DNA from: Ancylobacter oerskovii | GTDB taxonomy: Bacteria > Pseudomonadota > Alphaproteobacteria > Rhizobiales > Xanthobacteraceae | Assembly: GCF_018390555.1 (NCBI RefSeq) | Contig: NZ_JAHBGB010000031.1 | Coordinates: 1 to 64,000, forward strand | Direction of reading: 5' to 3' | Length of the DNA: 64,000 nt | Shown: positions 1 through 7,783 of the stretch, in pieces | Layout of the letters: the number at the start of each line of letters is the position of its first letter | Position numbering within the stretch: position 1 is the stretch's first letter | Program-made: the position numbers and the translations under genes | Notes under the pieces: model-generated | The model's input: the letters and a program-made list of their open reading frames with translations, nothing else | The model's database searches: none | What the model was told of the DNA's origin: nothing

Positions 1-2
1 CC

Positions 3-647
3 GGGCAGGAACAGGACCTTCAGGGCACCTTGCGCATCTCGTCCGCCGACTGGTTCGGGGCCTATGTCCTGCCGCCGATCATCGACGATTACGCGAAGGC
101 CTATCCCGGGGTCGACATCGAAATCCTGACCGGCACCCGCCTGTTCAGCCTCGCGCAGCGGGAGGCCGACATCGCCTTCCGTATCGTCCCGTTCGACAGT
201 CCCGACATCGTGCAGCGACGGCTGGTCCGTCTGGCCTACGGGGCCTATGTCGCGGCAGGCTCGCCCGAGCCGGCCTATGGCGACGGAACCGGCTTCCGGC
301 TCATCACCCACGACACGTCGACGGGCCAGTTCCCGGATATCGCCTGGCTCACCGAGAGCTTCCCGAATGCCCGAACGGTCCTGCGGTCGAACAACCGGAA
401 TGTGCAGGGACGCATGTGCAGCCAGGGCATCGGCATCGCCGTCCTGCCGCACGTCGTGGGCGATCGGATGGCGGGCCTGCGCCGGCTGGACCTGCCGACG
501 GAGCCGCCTTCACGCGATATCTGGATGGGCTATCACCGCGACATGAGGCGCCTCCAGCGACTGAGGGCCTTCATCGCCACCGTGACACATCATGTCGCCA
601 GCGCGTCGCTCGGGCGGGGAGCGGCACCGCCCGCAGGATCGCTCTAG
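3..647 (+). CDS. LysR-type transcriptional regulator, C-terminal part (cut by window edge)
   Basis: The reading frame is open to the left edge, so the gene begins outside the window. What remains is the effector-binding half of a LysR regulator: it opens with the typical strand LQGTLRISSADWFGAYVLPP and continues through two Rossmann-like subdomains to a C-terminal arginine-rich tail (YHRDMRRLQRLRAFI). The helix-turn-helix that would lie in the first 60 residues is missing from view. The gene ends convergently with the pirin gene, separated by a hairpin. The family is fairly certain; the effector and target genes cannot be inferred. Confidence 0.85.
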   Translation, partial: GQEQDLQGTLRISSADWFGAYVLPPIIDDYAKAYPGVDIEILTGTRLFSLAQREADIAFRIVPFDSPDIVQRRLVRLAYGAYVAAGSPEPAYGDGTGFRLITHDTSTGQFPDIAWLTESFPNARTVLRSNNRNVQGRMCSQGIGIAVLPHVVGDRMAGLRRLDLPTEPPSRDIWMGYHRDMRRLQRLRAFIATVTHHVASASLGRGAAPPAGSL

Positions 648-687
648 GTTCCATCGCCAGCGTCGCGGCGCCGTGAAGCCGGACGTC

Positions 688-723
688 GCAGGGCGGAGCC
701 GGCGAGTGCCGTCGCCGCCCTGC
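688..723. terminator. Candidate bidirectional terminator hairpin
   Basis: GCAGGGCGG (688-696) and CCGCCCTGC (715-723) are perfect 9-bp arms around an 18-base loop, placed between the convergent LysR and pirin genes. No U-tract follows, so intrinsic termination is plausible rather than shown. Confidence 0.45.
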
Positions 724-763
724 TGACGCGCGCGGGTTCGGACGACCGACCTGCCAGCCCCGG

Positions 764-1699
764 TCAGCCCGGAAGGGGAATATGCTCGTCCCGGTCATCG
801 GCCGGGAGATCGAAGCGCCCCTTGCCCCAGTTCTGGGCCCGCCATTCGGCTTTGGCCGCCTCGATGCGTTCCTGTGACGACGCGACGAAGTTCCACCAGA
901 TGTAGCGAGGCCCCGAAAGGGTCGCGCCGCCGAGGATCATCAGGCGCGCGCCTCCGTCGCCGGCCGCGACGGTGATCCTGTCGCCGGGGCGGAAGACCAT
1001 CATCCGGCCCGCCTCGAAATCCTGGCCGGCGATCGAGATCGAGCCTTCGACGATGTAGATGCCCCGGTCCTCGTGATCGTCGGGCATCGGCAGCCGGCTT
1101 CCCGCTTCGAGCGCCACGTCGGCATAGAATGTCTGCGAGTACATCGTCGCGGGGGCCGTCTCGCCATAGGCGTTGCCGAGGATGAGCCGGACCGAGACGC
1201 CGCGATCCTCGATGAGCGGCAGCGCCTCCTTGCCATGATGCTCGAAGATCGGCGCCATATCCTCGTCACGCTCGGGCAGCGCCAGCCAGGTCTGAATGCC
1301 GAACAGGCTGTTCGGCCCGCGTCGGGCGGCGGCCGAGGTGCGCTCCGAATGGGAGACGCCGCGCCCGGCGACCATCCAGTTCAATTCGCCGGGACGGATG
1401 ATCTGGTCCGCCCCGGTGCTGTCCCGGTGATGGAAGTCGCCGCGATAGAGATAGGTGACGGTGCCGAGGCCGATATGCGGATGCGGGCGAACGTCGACGC
1501 CCTGTCCGGTCAGGAATTCGGCCGGGCCGGCCTGATCGAAGAAGATGAACGGCCCGACCATCTGCCGCTTCGGCGCCGGCAAGGCGCGCCGCACCTCGAA
1601 GCCGCCGAGATCGCGAGCGCGTGGAACGATGAGCGTTTCGATCGCGTCGAGGCCGACCTCATCGGGACAGCCCGGTTCGATTGCCGGATTCCAACTCAT
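764..1699 (-). CDS. Pirin family protein
   Basis: A 311-residue bicupin of the pirin family. The N-terminal cupin carries the metal-binding set seen in pirins: HPHIG (H73, H75) and SHSE (H117, E119). The second cupin spans roughly residues 170-270. Bacterial pirins include quercetin 2,3-dioxygenases and redox-responsive metabolic modulators; nothing here tells which. The frame is open further upstream, but the ATG at 1699 follows a purine-rich AGGAGAGG at a workable distance and begins where pirin homology begins. An ATG nine bases further upstream is the alternative. The gene ends facing the LysR fragment. Confidence 0.88.
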   Translation of the reverse strand: MSWNPAIEPGCPDEVGLDAIETLIVPRARDLGGFEVRRALPAPKRQMVGPFIFFDQAGPAEFLTGQGVDVRPHPHIGLGTVTYLYRGDFHHRDSTGADQIIRPGELNWMVAGRGVSHSERTSAAARRGPNSLFGIQTWLALPERDEDMAPIFEHHGKEALPLIEDRGVSVRLILGNAYGETAPATMYSQTFYADVALEAGSRLPMPDDHEDRGIYIVEGSISIAGQDFEAGRMMVFRPGDRITVAAGDGGARLMILGGATLSGPRYIWWNFVASSQERIEAAKAEWRAQNWGKGRFDLPADDRDEHIPLPG

Positions 1700-1871
1700 G
1701 CGCCTCATCCTCTCCTGGGGTTCCGGGAGCTTCGCCTTGCCGATGCGAAGGGCCCAAACTGGCGAGACAGCATAGGCCCGGCTAGCCCCGCGATACGTCA
1801 AGCTGTGTCGCGCCAAGTGGAACGCGCACGCGATGCCGTCGATCTCGACAGGGCTTCGCGCCGCGCGGCTG

Positions 1872-2765
1872 TCAACGCTCGTGCCCCCAGACGTCGGGGT
1901 TTCCTGCGAAGTACGCGATCAGCATGTCGGTGAGGATCCGAACCTTCCGCGTGGGATGCGGACCCGGCGGACGGACAACATAGACGGCTCCCGGCGGCAC
2001 CGGATAGCGGGTCATGATCGGCACCAGCGCGCCGGCGGCCACATGTTCATAGGTGATGCAGTCGGGGAGCCAGGCGATGCCGAGACCTGCCGCCGCCGCC
2101 GCCGCGAGCGCCGTGGCGCTATCGGCCTTGAACCTGCCCTGCGGCTGGACGGTGACGATCCTGTCGCCATCCATGAACTGCCAGGTCTCCGTTCCCTGCA
2201 TGAGGGCCTGGTGCGCGACGAGTTCGTCCAGCGTCTCGGGTGAGCCGTGCGCGTCGATATAGCCCGGGCTGGCGACCAGCTTGCCGTGGATCGGCCCGAC
2301 ACGCTTCGCGATGAGGTTGGAGTCCGGGAGGTAGGCGCCCCGGATCGCGCAGTCGAACCCCTCCGCGATGAGATCGACAAAACGATCGCTGTAGGAGGTG
2401 TGGATGTGGAGCTGCGGGTGCCGGCGCGCCATTTCCGCCAGCACGGGGGCGAAGTGCGTCGGGCCGAAAGTAAGCGGCATGGCGACCCTCAGGCGGCCGC
2501 GCAGTTCCCCGACGGGGAGGATCGCTTCCCGGGCGCTGTCGATCTCGGCGCTGGCCCGGGCCGCATGATCCCTGAACGTGATCCCCGCTTCCGTGAGCGC
2601 GGCGCCGCGGGTCGTCCGCGCCAGAAGCTGGACGCCGAGCTCCGCCTCGATCCGCAGGAGCCGCCGACTGACGATCGATTTGGAGACGCCGAGCCGGCGG
2701 GCGGCGGCCGAGACGCCGCCGGCATCGGCCACGGCGACGAATGTCTGCAGATCCTCGATGTCCAC
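1872..2765 (-). CDS. LysR-type transcriptional regulator
   Basis: A 297-residue LysR protein of normal length. Residues 1-60 form the winged helix-turn-helix (DLQTFVAVADAGGVSAAARR, then SKSIVSRRLLRIEAELG), followed by a linker helix and the substrate-binding domain. The start is GTG at 2765, preceded by GGGGA eight bases upstream. It is divergent from the YcaC-like hydrolase operon across a 152-base gap, the classic LysR arrangement, so it probably controls that operon and itself. The effector is unknown. Confidence 0.9.
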   Translation of the reverse strand: MDIEDLQTFVAVADAGGVSAAARRLGVSKSIVSRRLLRIEAELGVQLLARTTRGAALTEAGITFRDHAARASAEIDSAREAILPVGELRGRLRVAMPLTFGPTHFAPVLAEMARRHPQLHIHTSYSDRFVDLIAEGFDCAIRGAYLPDSNLIAKRVGPIHGKLVASPGYIDAHGSPETLDELVAHQALMQGTETWQFMDGDRIVTVQPQGRFKADSATALAAAAAAGLGIAWLPDCITYEHVAAGALVPIMTRYPVPPGAVYVVRPPGPHPTRKVRILTDMLIAYFAGNPDVWGHER

Positions 2766-2917
2766 GTCGGCGTTCCCCGTTTCGCGACACAGCGTGCCCG
2801 ACTATGGCACTACCTCATCACCCAACGGAACGGCAAATTGCGTCCGGCACGCGTCGCCCGGCGGCGCCTGTCTCCCGCAAACCAGTGCCGCTCAAAGCGG
2901 CAGCAAAGGACGCAGTA
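2766..2917. promoter_or_regulatory. Divergent promoter region between LysR and hydrolase operon
   Basis: The 152-base gap separates a leftward LysR gene from a rightward operon and must hold both promoters. I see no clean T-N11-A palindrome that I would call an operator. AAAGGA at 2905-2910 serves as the ribosome site for the hydrolase ATG at 2918. Confidence 0.4.
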
Positions 2918-3565
2918 ATGACCTTCCGCAACGGCCTTGCTTCGCTGCTTCGCCCTGAAGATTCGGTCCTCGTTCTGATCGACCACCAGCCCTACCAGCT
3001 CGCGAACCTGAACAGCCACGAGCCGCAGATGGTGATCAACAATACGGCGGCCCTTGCGAAGACCGCCAAGGCCTTCGGCGTCCCCACCATCCTGACCTCG
3101 GTGATCGCCGAGCGGGGCGGGCTCCTCTTCCCGCAGATCACCGACGTGTTTCCGGGCCAGGAGGTGATCGACCGCACGCTCATCAACACCTGGCAGGACC
3201 CGAAGGTGGTGGATGTGGTCAAGGCGACCGGCCGCAAGCAATTGATCATCGCCGGCCTGTGGACCGAGGTGTGCGTCGCGATGCCGGTGATCCAGGCCCT
3301 CGGCGAAGGCTGGGACGTGACCGTGGTCACCGATGCCTCCGGCGGCATTTCGGTCGAATCCCATGAGATCGCCATCCAGCGCATGATCGCGGCCGGCGCG
3401 AATGTGATGACCTGGATGGCGGTAGCCGGCGAATGGCAGCGCGACTGGGCCCGGCTCGATACGGCCGCCAAGCTGACCGAGGTGCTCGTGCAGCACGGCG
3501 GCGGCAGCGGCATCGCCTATCTGTGGGAGCAGCAGCTGCTCCACACGCCGGTGAAGGCCGGCTGA
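2918..3565 (+). CDS. Isochorismatase-superfamily hydrolase, YcaC-like
   Basis: A 215-residue cysteine hydrolase. The nucleophile lies in GLWTEVCVAMPV (C119) and the catalytic aspartate in VLIDHQPY (D22). The wording around the cysteine and TDASGG resembles E. coli YcaC, whose substrate is unknown. The frame is open upstream into the LysR start region, but the ATG at 2918 has AAAGGA seven bases before it and fits the family N-terminus. It is the first gene of a likely operon with an MDR reductase, a RidA-like protein and a cupin, divergent from LysR. Hydrolysis of an amide or enol ether is possible; the substrate is not assigned. Confidence 0.88.
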   Translation: MTFRNGLASLLRPEDSVLVLIDHQPYQLANLNSHEPQMVINNTAALAKTAKAFGVPTILTSVIAERGGLLFPQITDVFPGQEVIDRTLINTWQDPKVVDVVKATGRKQLIIAGLWTEVCVAMPVIQALGEGWDVTVVTDASGGISVESHEIAIQRMIAAGANVMTWMAVAGEWQRDWARLDTAAKLTEVLVQHGGGSGIAYLWEQQLLHTPVKAG

Positions 3566-3676
3566 TCCGGGCCGGGGTGGCGGGGATGTGTGGCGGGGAC
3601 GTCGATGCCCGTCGAACGATCCGCATGCGCAGCCTCGCCCCCCTCGCCTTGCGCGTGACGGCGTCGTGAGAGGGCC

Positions 3677-4636
3677 ATGAAAGCCGCCATCTATGATCAT
3701 CCCGGCCCGCCGCATGTCCTGCGCTACGCGGATGTTGCCGATCCGGTGTGCCCGAGCGACGGCGTGCTGATCCGCGTCGAGGCCGCTGCCATCGAGGGCG
3801 GCGACCTGATCAACCGCGCATCCACGCCTGCCCCCCACCCCGCCTTCGTCGTCGGCTATGCCGCCGCCGGCGAGATCGTCGCGGTCGGGGAGAAGGTGCA
3901 GGATCGCCGACCGGGCCAGAAGGTGGCGAGCTTCGATCTCGCCGGGTCGCATGCGGAGCTGCGCGCCGTTGCCGCCAGCCGGACCTGGCCCGTGCCGGAA
4001 GGGCTCGACATGGCCGCGGCCGCCGCCCTGCCGATCGCCTTCGGGACCGCGCATCACTGCCTCTTCGCGCGGGGCGGTTTGAAGCGTGGCGAGACCGTCC
4101 TCATTCAGGCCGGCGCCGGCGGCGTCGGGCTCGCCGCCATCCAGCTCGCGCATCGGGCCGGCGCGAGCGTGCTTGCAACGGTGTCCGGGGCCGAGAGGGC
4201 CGAACGCCTTGTCGGGCTCGGCCTCGATCACGCGATCGATCATCGCTCGGCCGACGTCGTCGAGGCGGTCATGCGCCTGACCGAAGGCCGTGGCGCGGAT
4301 CTCGTCGTGGACCCGGTCGGAACCACCTTGCAAGCTTCCCTGGCGGCGCTTCGTCCCGAGGGGCGCTTGGTCTTCGTCGGCAATGCCGGCGGGTCGCAGC
4401 TCGGCATCGACCTGTGGCCGGCGCTGCAGGCGAACCAATCGCTTTTCGGCATCTTCATGGGAACGCAATTGGAAAAGCCGGAGGTCTACCGCACGGTTTC
4501 CCGGATGCTGGAACGCGCGGCGACCGGAGCGCTCCGGGTGATCGTGGACAGGACCTTTCCGCTCGCGGCCGCAGCCGAGGCCCACGCTTATGCCGAAGGC
4601 CATTCCATCCTCGGGCGCGTCGTCATCATCCCCTGA
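3677..4636 (+). CDS. MDR-superfamily NAD(P)H:quinone/zinc-independent oxidoreductase
   Basis: A 319-residue medium-chain dehydrogenase/reductase. The N-terminal GroES-like domain (about 1-115) lacks the zinc cysteines of alcohol dehydrogenases. The Rossmann fold starts at IQAGAGGVGLAAIQLA (GAGGVG at 146-151). Length and motif order match quinone oxidoreductase (Qor)-type enzymes, which reduce quinones or activated double bonds with NADPH. It sits 111 bases after the YcaC-like gene and 37 bases before the RidA-like gene, so co-transcription is likely. The true acceptor is unknown. Confidence 0.87.
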   Translation: MKAAIYDHPGPPHVLRYADVADPVCPSDGVLIRVEAAAIEGGDLINRASTPAPHPAFVVGYAAAGEIVAVGEKVQDRRPGQKVASFDLAGSHAELRAVAASRTWPVPEGLDMAAAAALPIAFGTAHHCLFARGGLKRGETVLIQAGAGGVGLAAIQLAHRAGASVLATVSGAERAERLVGLGLDHAIDHRSADVVEAVMRLTEGRGADLVVDPVGTTLQASLAALRPEGRLVFVGNAGGSQLGIDLWPALQANQSLFGIFMGTQLEKPEVYRTVSRMLERAATGALRVIVDRTFPLAAAAEAHAYAEGHSILGRVVIIP

Positions 4637-4673
4637 TGTACCGTCCGGGCTGAAACACTGAAGAGAGGGCAGA

Positions 4674-5075
4674 ATGGAAAAGCCGGAATTCTTCGTCACC
4701 CCAGGCTATGGGGACCGCCTGCGCGACCTGCTTCACTACTCGCAGGCGGTGCGGATCGGAAATCGCGTGGAGATCTCCGGCCAGGGCGGCTGGGATGACG
4801 ATCTGCGGATTCCCGACACGCTGGAGGACGAGATCGCCCAGGCGTTCCGCAACGTGGAGCGCACGCTGGCACCGGCCGGCGCGGGCTGGGAACATGTGGT
4901 GCACGTCAATTCCTACCATGTCGGCGGCTTTCCCCCGGAGGTCAACGAGACGATGGCGCGTCTCTACCGCCGCTACATGCCGCGCCATGCGCCGATCTGG
5001 ACGCAGACGGGCGTCGAGGCGCTGGGACTGCCGACCATGCGCATCGAGATCCGCGTGACCGCCATCATCGCCTGA
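4674..5075 (+). CDS. RidA/YjgF/YER057c/UK114 family protein
   Basis: A 133-residue single-domain protein of the RidA superfamily. It shows the conserved edge strand RIGNRVEISGQGGW, the TLEDEIAQAFRNVERTLA helix, and an arginine (RIEIRVTAI) near the C-terminus where true RidA proteins bind the imine/enamine carboxylate. RidA removes reactive enamines produced by PLP and flavin enzymes; many paralogues have other, unknown substrates. The N-terminus deviates from canonical RidA, so I keep to the family level. AGAGGG precedes the ATG, and the gene lies inside the four-gene operon. Confidence 0.85.
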   Translation: MEKPEFFVTPGYGDRLRDLLHYSQAVRIGNRVEISGQGGWDDDLRIPDTLEDEIAQAFRNVERTLAPAGAGWEHVVHVNSYHVGGFPPEVNETMARLYRRYMPRHAPIWTQTGVEALGLPTMRIEIRVTAIIA

Positions 5076-5237
5076 GTCGTGCGGGAGACGCCGACCCGGC
5101 CTTGTTCCCCCGCCGCGTCGCCCCCAGACCGGGCATGTCGATGTCGTCGAGGAACCTTTCGGCACGCAGATCGTCGATCCCGGCTGCCAGCGCCGCGGCC
5201 CGATGGCGGCCGCAGGCATGCGTGGAAGGAGACAATG

Positions 5238-5588
5238 ATGAAGCTTCGCAAATTCAGCCTCGCCGATGCCTCGCTGGAACGCTCGCCCGGCCAGGAGGCG
5301 GATATATTCGTCGGCAATCTGGTCGACGAGCGGCATGGCGGGCCGATCACCATCGGCTATGGACGCTACGCCCCCCATCAGAGCCTCGCCGAGACCATGG
5401 CGGTCGACGACGTCATGATCGTTCTGGAGGGCCGGCTTGCGGTCTCCACCGAGGCCGGCACGGTCATCGCCGGCCCCGGCGACATCGTGCATATGCCCAA
5501 GGGCGAAGCCGTCACCCTCCGCACCCATGAGGAAGGCGCGCTGACCGCCTATGTCACCTATCCGCATTGGCGGCCCGCGCACGCCTAG
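5238..5588 (+). CDS. Small cupin-domain protein (EutQ-like)
   Basis: A 116-residue single cupin: an N-terminal stretch is followed by the beta-barrel core with VDDVMIVLEGRLAVSTEAG and AGPGDIVHMPKGEAVTLRTH. This resembles the C-terminal cupin of EutQ and similar stand-alone cupins. Canonical metal histidines are largely absent, so binding rather than catalysis is possible. Two adjacent ATGs (5235, 5238) follow AAGGAG; 5238 gives the better spacing. It is the last gene of the hydrolase/MDR/RidA operon. Confidence 0.75.
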   Translation: MKLRKFSLADASLERSPGQEADIFVGNLVDERHGGPITIGYGRYAPHQSLAETMAVDDVMIVLEGRLAVSTEAGTVIAGPGDIVHMPKGEAVTLRTHEEGALTAYVTYPHWRPAHA

Positions 5589-6266
5589 CTGGTGCCGCGC
5601 GTCATGGTCCGACGATGCGCGTGCCGAAAGACCCCGGCAGCAGGATGCCCTTGAGGATGTCGCAGCGGAAAGCAGGGCGAGCGGGGGCCCCCTCGCCTAT
5701 TCGCAGCGTGGCGCCTTATATCTGCTTGCTATACTTATTGCACTGCGGACAGGGAAAGCCGACAGCGATATCCGACAGCGTCAGCCCATATTTATTCTTC
5801 GTAATATGTCCACATTTTCGACAATGAAATTTTATGGCGATTTTTCTTATATCCGAAGAATCACGAAGGTAATATTTCTTGGGAATTCCATACTGGACAT
5901 AGTCATTCTTATATTCCTGAACGGACCTCATTATGATTTTACGATTTCCGGTCATTTCGCGACTTGTCGCTTTACACTCTGGAACCTGGAGAAGCCTCTC
6001 ATTTCAGGTAGGATGATGCTCACATCGGCCTTCCGCAGCCAGGGCTGAGAGGGCCCAAAGGATGTGCTGAAACGGCCCTGTGCCGACCGGGAATTGCAGC
6101 CATCACCTTCGCGCGGCAGCGACACGTTCCAGGCGACACCCCGCCCTGTTCGGGCAAGCCGCAGGGGATTGCCGCAGATGCCCGGGCGACGGGAGAGATG
6201 GCCTGCCGCCACGGAGCGACTATGATGCGCGCCCCTGCTCACCTGACGAACAGGCCGAGGCGATCG
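5589..6266. other. AT-rich intergenic island
   Basis: About 680 bases separate the cupin gene from the AraC gene. Counting 5761-5940 by hand gives 65 G or C in 180 bases (36%), far below the surrounding GC-rich DNA. The low-GC block coincides with the leftward small ORF described next. I see no insertion-sequence ends, tRNA or direct repeats around it. The remainder (5960-6266) has normal composition and must include the AraC promoter. Confidence 0.7.
5716..5955 (-). CDS. Small putative zinc-ribbon protein in AT-rich DNA
   Basis: A 79-residue lysine- and tyrosine-rich protein with two CxxC pairs (C45/C48 in CRKCGH and C69/C72 in CPQCNK) separated by 20 residues, the layout of a zinc ribbon. 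The residue choice looks like a real protein, but the codon use and base content are unlike every neighbour, suggesting recent transfer or a remnant. No strong ribosome site precedes the ATG at 5955; the ATG at 5931 is an alternative. I do not recognise a family. It could be an intact small gene or the end of a degraded one. Confidence 0.5.
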   Translation of the reverse strand: MTGNRKIIMRSVQEYKNDYVQYGIPKKYYLRDSSDIRKIAIKFHCRKCGHITKNKYGLTLSDIAVGFPCPQCNKYSKQI

Positions 6267-7268
6267 ATGGAAACGTATGAACGCTTTGACGTGAGCACGA
6301 CCCGGCTCAAGGGAAGCGACAAGTTCGATTGCTGGCGGGAGATGGCCCGGCGTTCGATGGTGAGTGTCGAAATCGAGACGCCGTCGCCGGAAGCATTCGA
6401 CATCGCCGCCAAGGGCGTCATTCAGGGGGAATTCACCTTCGGGCGCATCAAATGCAGGCCGTGCACCATTATGCGCAACCCGGATCGGGCCTTCGATTCC
6501 AGCGCCGAGTCCCTTCTTTTGTTCTTCGTGAATTCCGGGACCCTGATGGCCGAACAGTCCGGGCGCTCCTGCCTTCTGGGCGCCGGAGATGGCGTGGCCC
6601 TCGCCACCGACCGGCCCTATGCGCTGCGCATAGAGGGGGCGCACGAGGTCGCCGCGATCCGCCTGCCGCGGCATTTGATCGGGCAACCTCCAGGCGAGGT
6701 GGAGATTATTACCGCGCGCAATCTATCGGATGTAAAAGTTTACGGGAGCACGTTGTTCAGCTTTGCGAACGACATATGCAATGCGCCCGATGCGCTGGAT
6801 TCTTTCCTGCTCGGAAGATTGGGCCTCTCTTTTTCCGGTATCTTTGCATCCTCCGTCCCGTTCCTCTCGAATTCTGCCCCCCACCGCTCCGGTGCGCCAA
6901 GCAGGCGGGCAACGCTGGACCGGGTCAAATCATTCGTGGATGCGCATATGGCCGACCCAAGGCTCACGCCGGGCTACGTGGCGGAACGAATGCGGTTTTC
7001 GTCCCGGTATCTGGCGAAGCTCTTCGAGATCGAGGGCACGTCGCTGGGGCGATACATCTGGGATCAGCGACTGGATCGCGCCGCGTCGGATCTCGTCCGG
7101 GGCGACGGCCTCGCCCGGTCGGTCTCGACGGTTGCATTTTCCTACGGCTTCAAGGATCCCAGCCACTTCTCCAGGGCGTTTCGACAACGCTTCCATCAAT
7201 CGCCGTCGCAATATCGCGACCGGATCCATCGAGATCCGGAACCGGCCTCCAAGGCGAACGAGCCTTAG
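6267..7268 (+). CDS. AraC-family transcriptional regulator
   Basis: A 333-residue regulator with an N-terminal AraC-binding-like domain (about 1-200) and a C-terminal AraC/XylS double helix-turn-helix (LTPGYVAERMRFSSRYLAKL, then VSTVAFSYGFKDPSHFSRAF). GAGG six bases before the ATG at 6267 decides the start; the frame is open upstream but lacks such a site. It is convergent with the DUF3830/ureido-hydrolase/PuuD operon. Control of that operon is possible but position alone does not show it. Confidence 0.88.
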   Translation: METYERFDVSTTRLKGSDKFDCWREMARRSMVSVEIETPSPEAFDIAAKGVIQGEFTFGRIKCRPCTIMRNPDRAFDSSAESLLLFFVNSGTLMAEQSGRSCLLGAGDGVALATDRPYALRIEGAHEVAAIRLPRHLIGQPPGEVEIITARNLSDVKVYGSTLFSFANDICNAPDALDSFLLGRLGLSFSGIFASSVPFLSNSAPHRSGAPSRRATLDRVKSFVDAHMADPRLTPGYVAERMRFSSRYLAKLFEIEGTSLGRYIWDQRLDRAASDLVRGDGLARSVSTVAFSYGFKDPSHFSRAFRQRFHQSPSQYRDRIHRDPEPASKANEP

Positions 7269-7292
7269 GCCAGATAGGGTTCCACGCCGGTA

Positions 7293-7324
7293 GCGGCGGG
7301 CGGCATGTCCATGCCGGCCGCCGC
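7293..7324. terminator. Bidirectional terminator hairpin
   Basis: Arms of 15 bases (7293-7307 and 7310-7324) pair with one mismatch around CATG/CATG, lying between the convergent AraC gene and the DUF3830 gene. GC-rich stem, short loop, no strong U-run. Confidence 0.5.
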
Positions 7325-7348
7325 TTCGTCCCGGACCGCCCGAGCGTG

Positions 7349-7762
7349 TCAGGCCAGCTCGAAGCTGATGTCCTGCTGGCCTTCCAGCAGGGTCTTGCGG
7401 CCAAGCGTGTACAGGTTCTCCAGCCCTTCGGTGAGGGTCAGGAAATGGTTGCCCGAAAGCGGGCCGGCCTTGGAGGCGAAGGCGACATTGCCATAGGCGA
7501 TGAGCAGTTCCGTCTCGGACACGCCGCCCGGATAGAGCACGACATGCCCCGGCGAGGGGTAGCAGGTGTTGTTCTCGAAGCTCACGCCGAAATCGAGATC
7601 GCCCAGCGGCACCCACACGCCTTCGCCGCTCCAGCGCACATGGATGATCTTGCTGACGAACGGCATGCGGGCACGGAAGGCGGCGACGGTCTTCGGCGCC
7701 GCCGTCTCCTCGAAATGACCGAAGAAGGTGTAGGGGCCGGCCGTCACTTTGACGCGGGTCAT
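7349..7762 (-). CDS. DUF3830 family protein (cyclophilin-like fold)
   Basis: A 137-residue protein with the DUF3830 look: MTRVKVTAG start, HVRWSGEGVWVPLG, and NNTCYPSPGHVVLYPGG followed by SETELLIAYG. The family is predicted to be cyclophilin-like, and I recall it beside amidohydrolases and ureide-degradation genes; no biochemical role is known to me. Here it is the last gene of a leftward operon after PuuD and the M20 hydrolase, 21 bases behind the latter, with GGAG upstream of its ATG. A role in urate or ureide handling (binding, racemisation or hydrolysis) is inference from context. Confidence 0.8.
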   Translation of the reverse strand: MTRVKVTAGPYTFFGHFEETAAPKTVAAFRARMPFVSKIIHVRWSGEGVWVPLGDLDFGVSFENNTCYPSPGHVVLYPGGVSETELLIAYGNVAFASKAGPLSGNHFLTLTEGLENLYTLGRKTLLEGQQDISFELA

Positions 7763-7783
7763 GGGGCAGTCTCCGATTGCGGG

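Noticed and set aside
2741-2917. Longer N-terminus for the YcaC-like hydrolase
   Set aside because: The extension is arginine- and proline-rich, overlaps the divergent LysR start and lacks a ribosome site. The ATG at 2918 has one and fits the family length.
5551-6048. A plus-strand open frame across the AT-rich island
   Set aside because: Hydrophobic and irregular with no motif. The minus strand gives a better protein with paired CxxC motifs.
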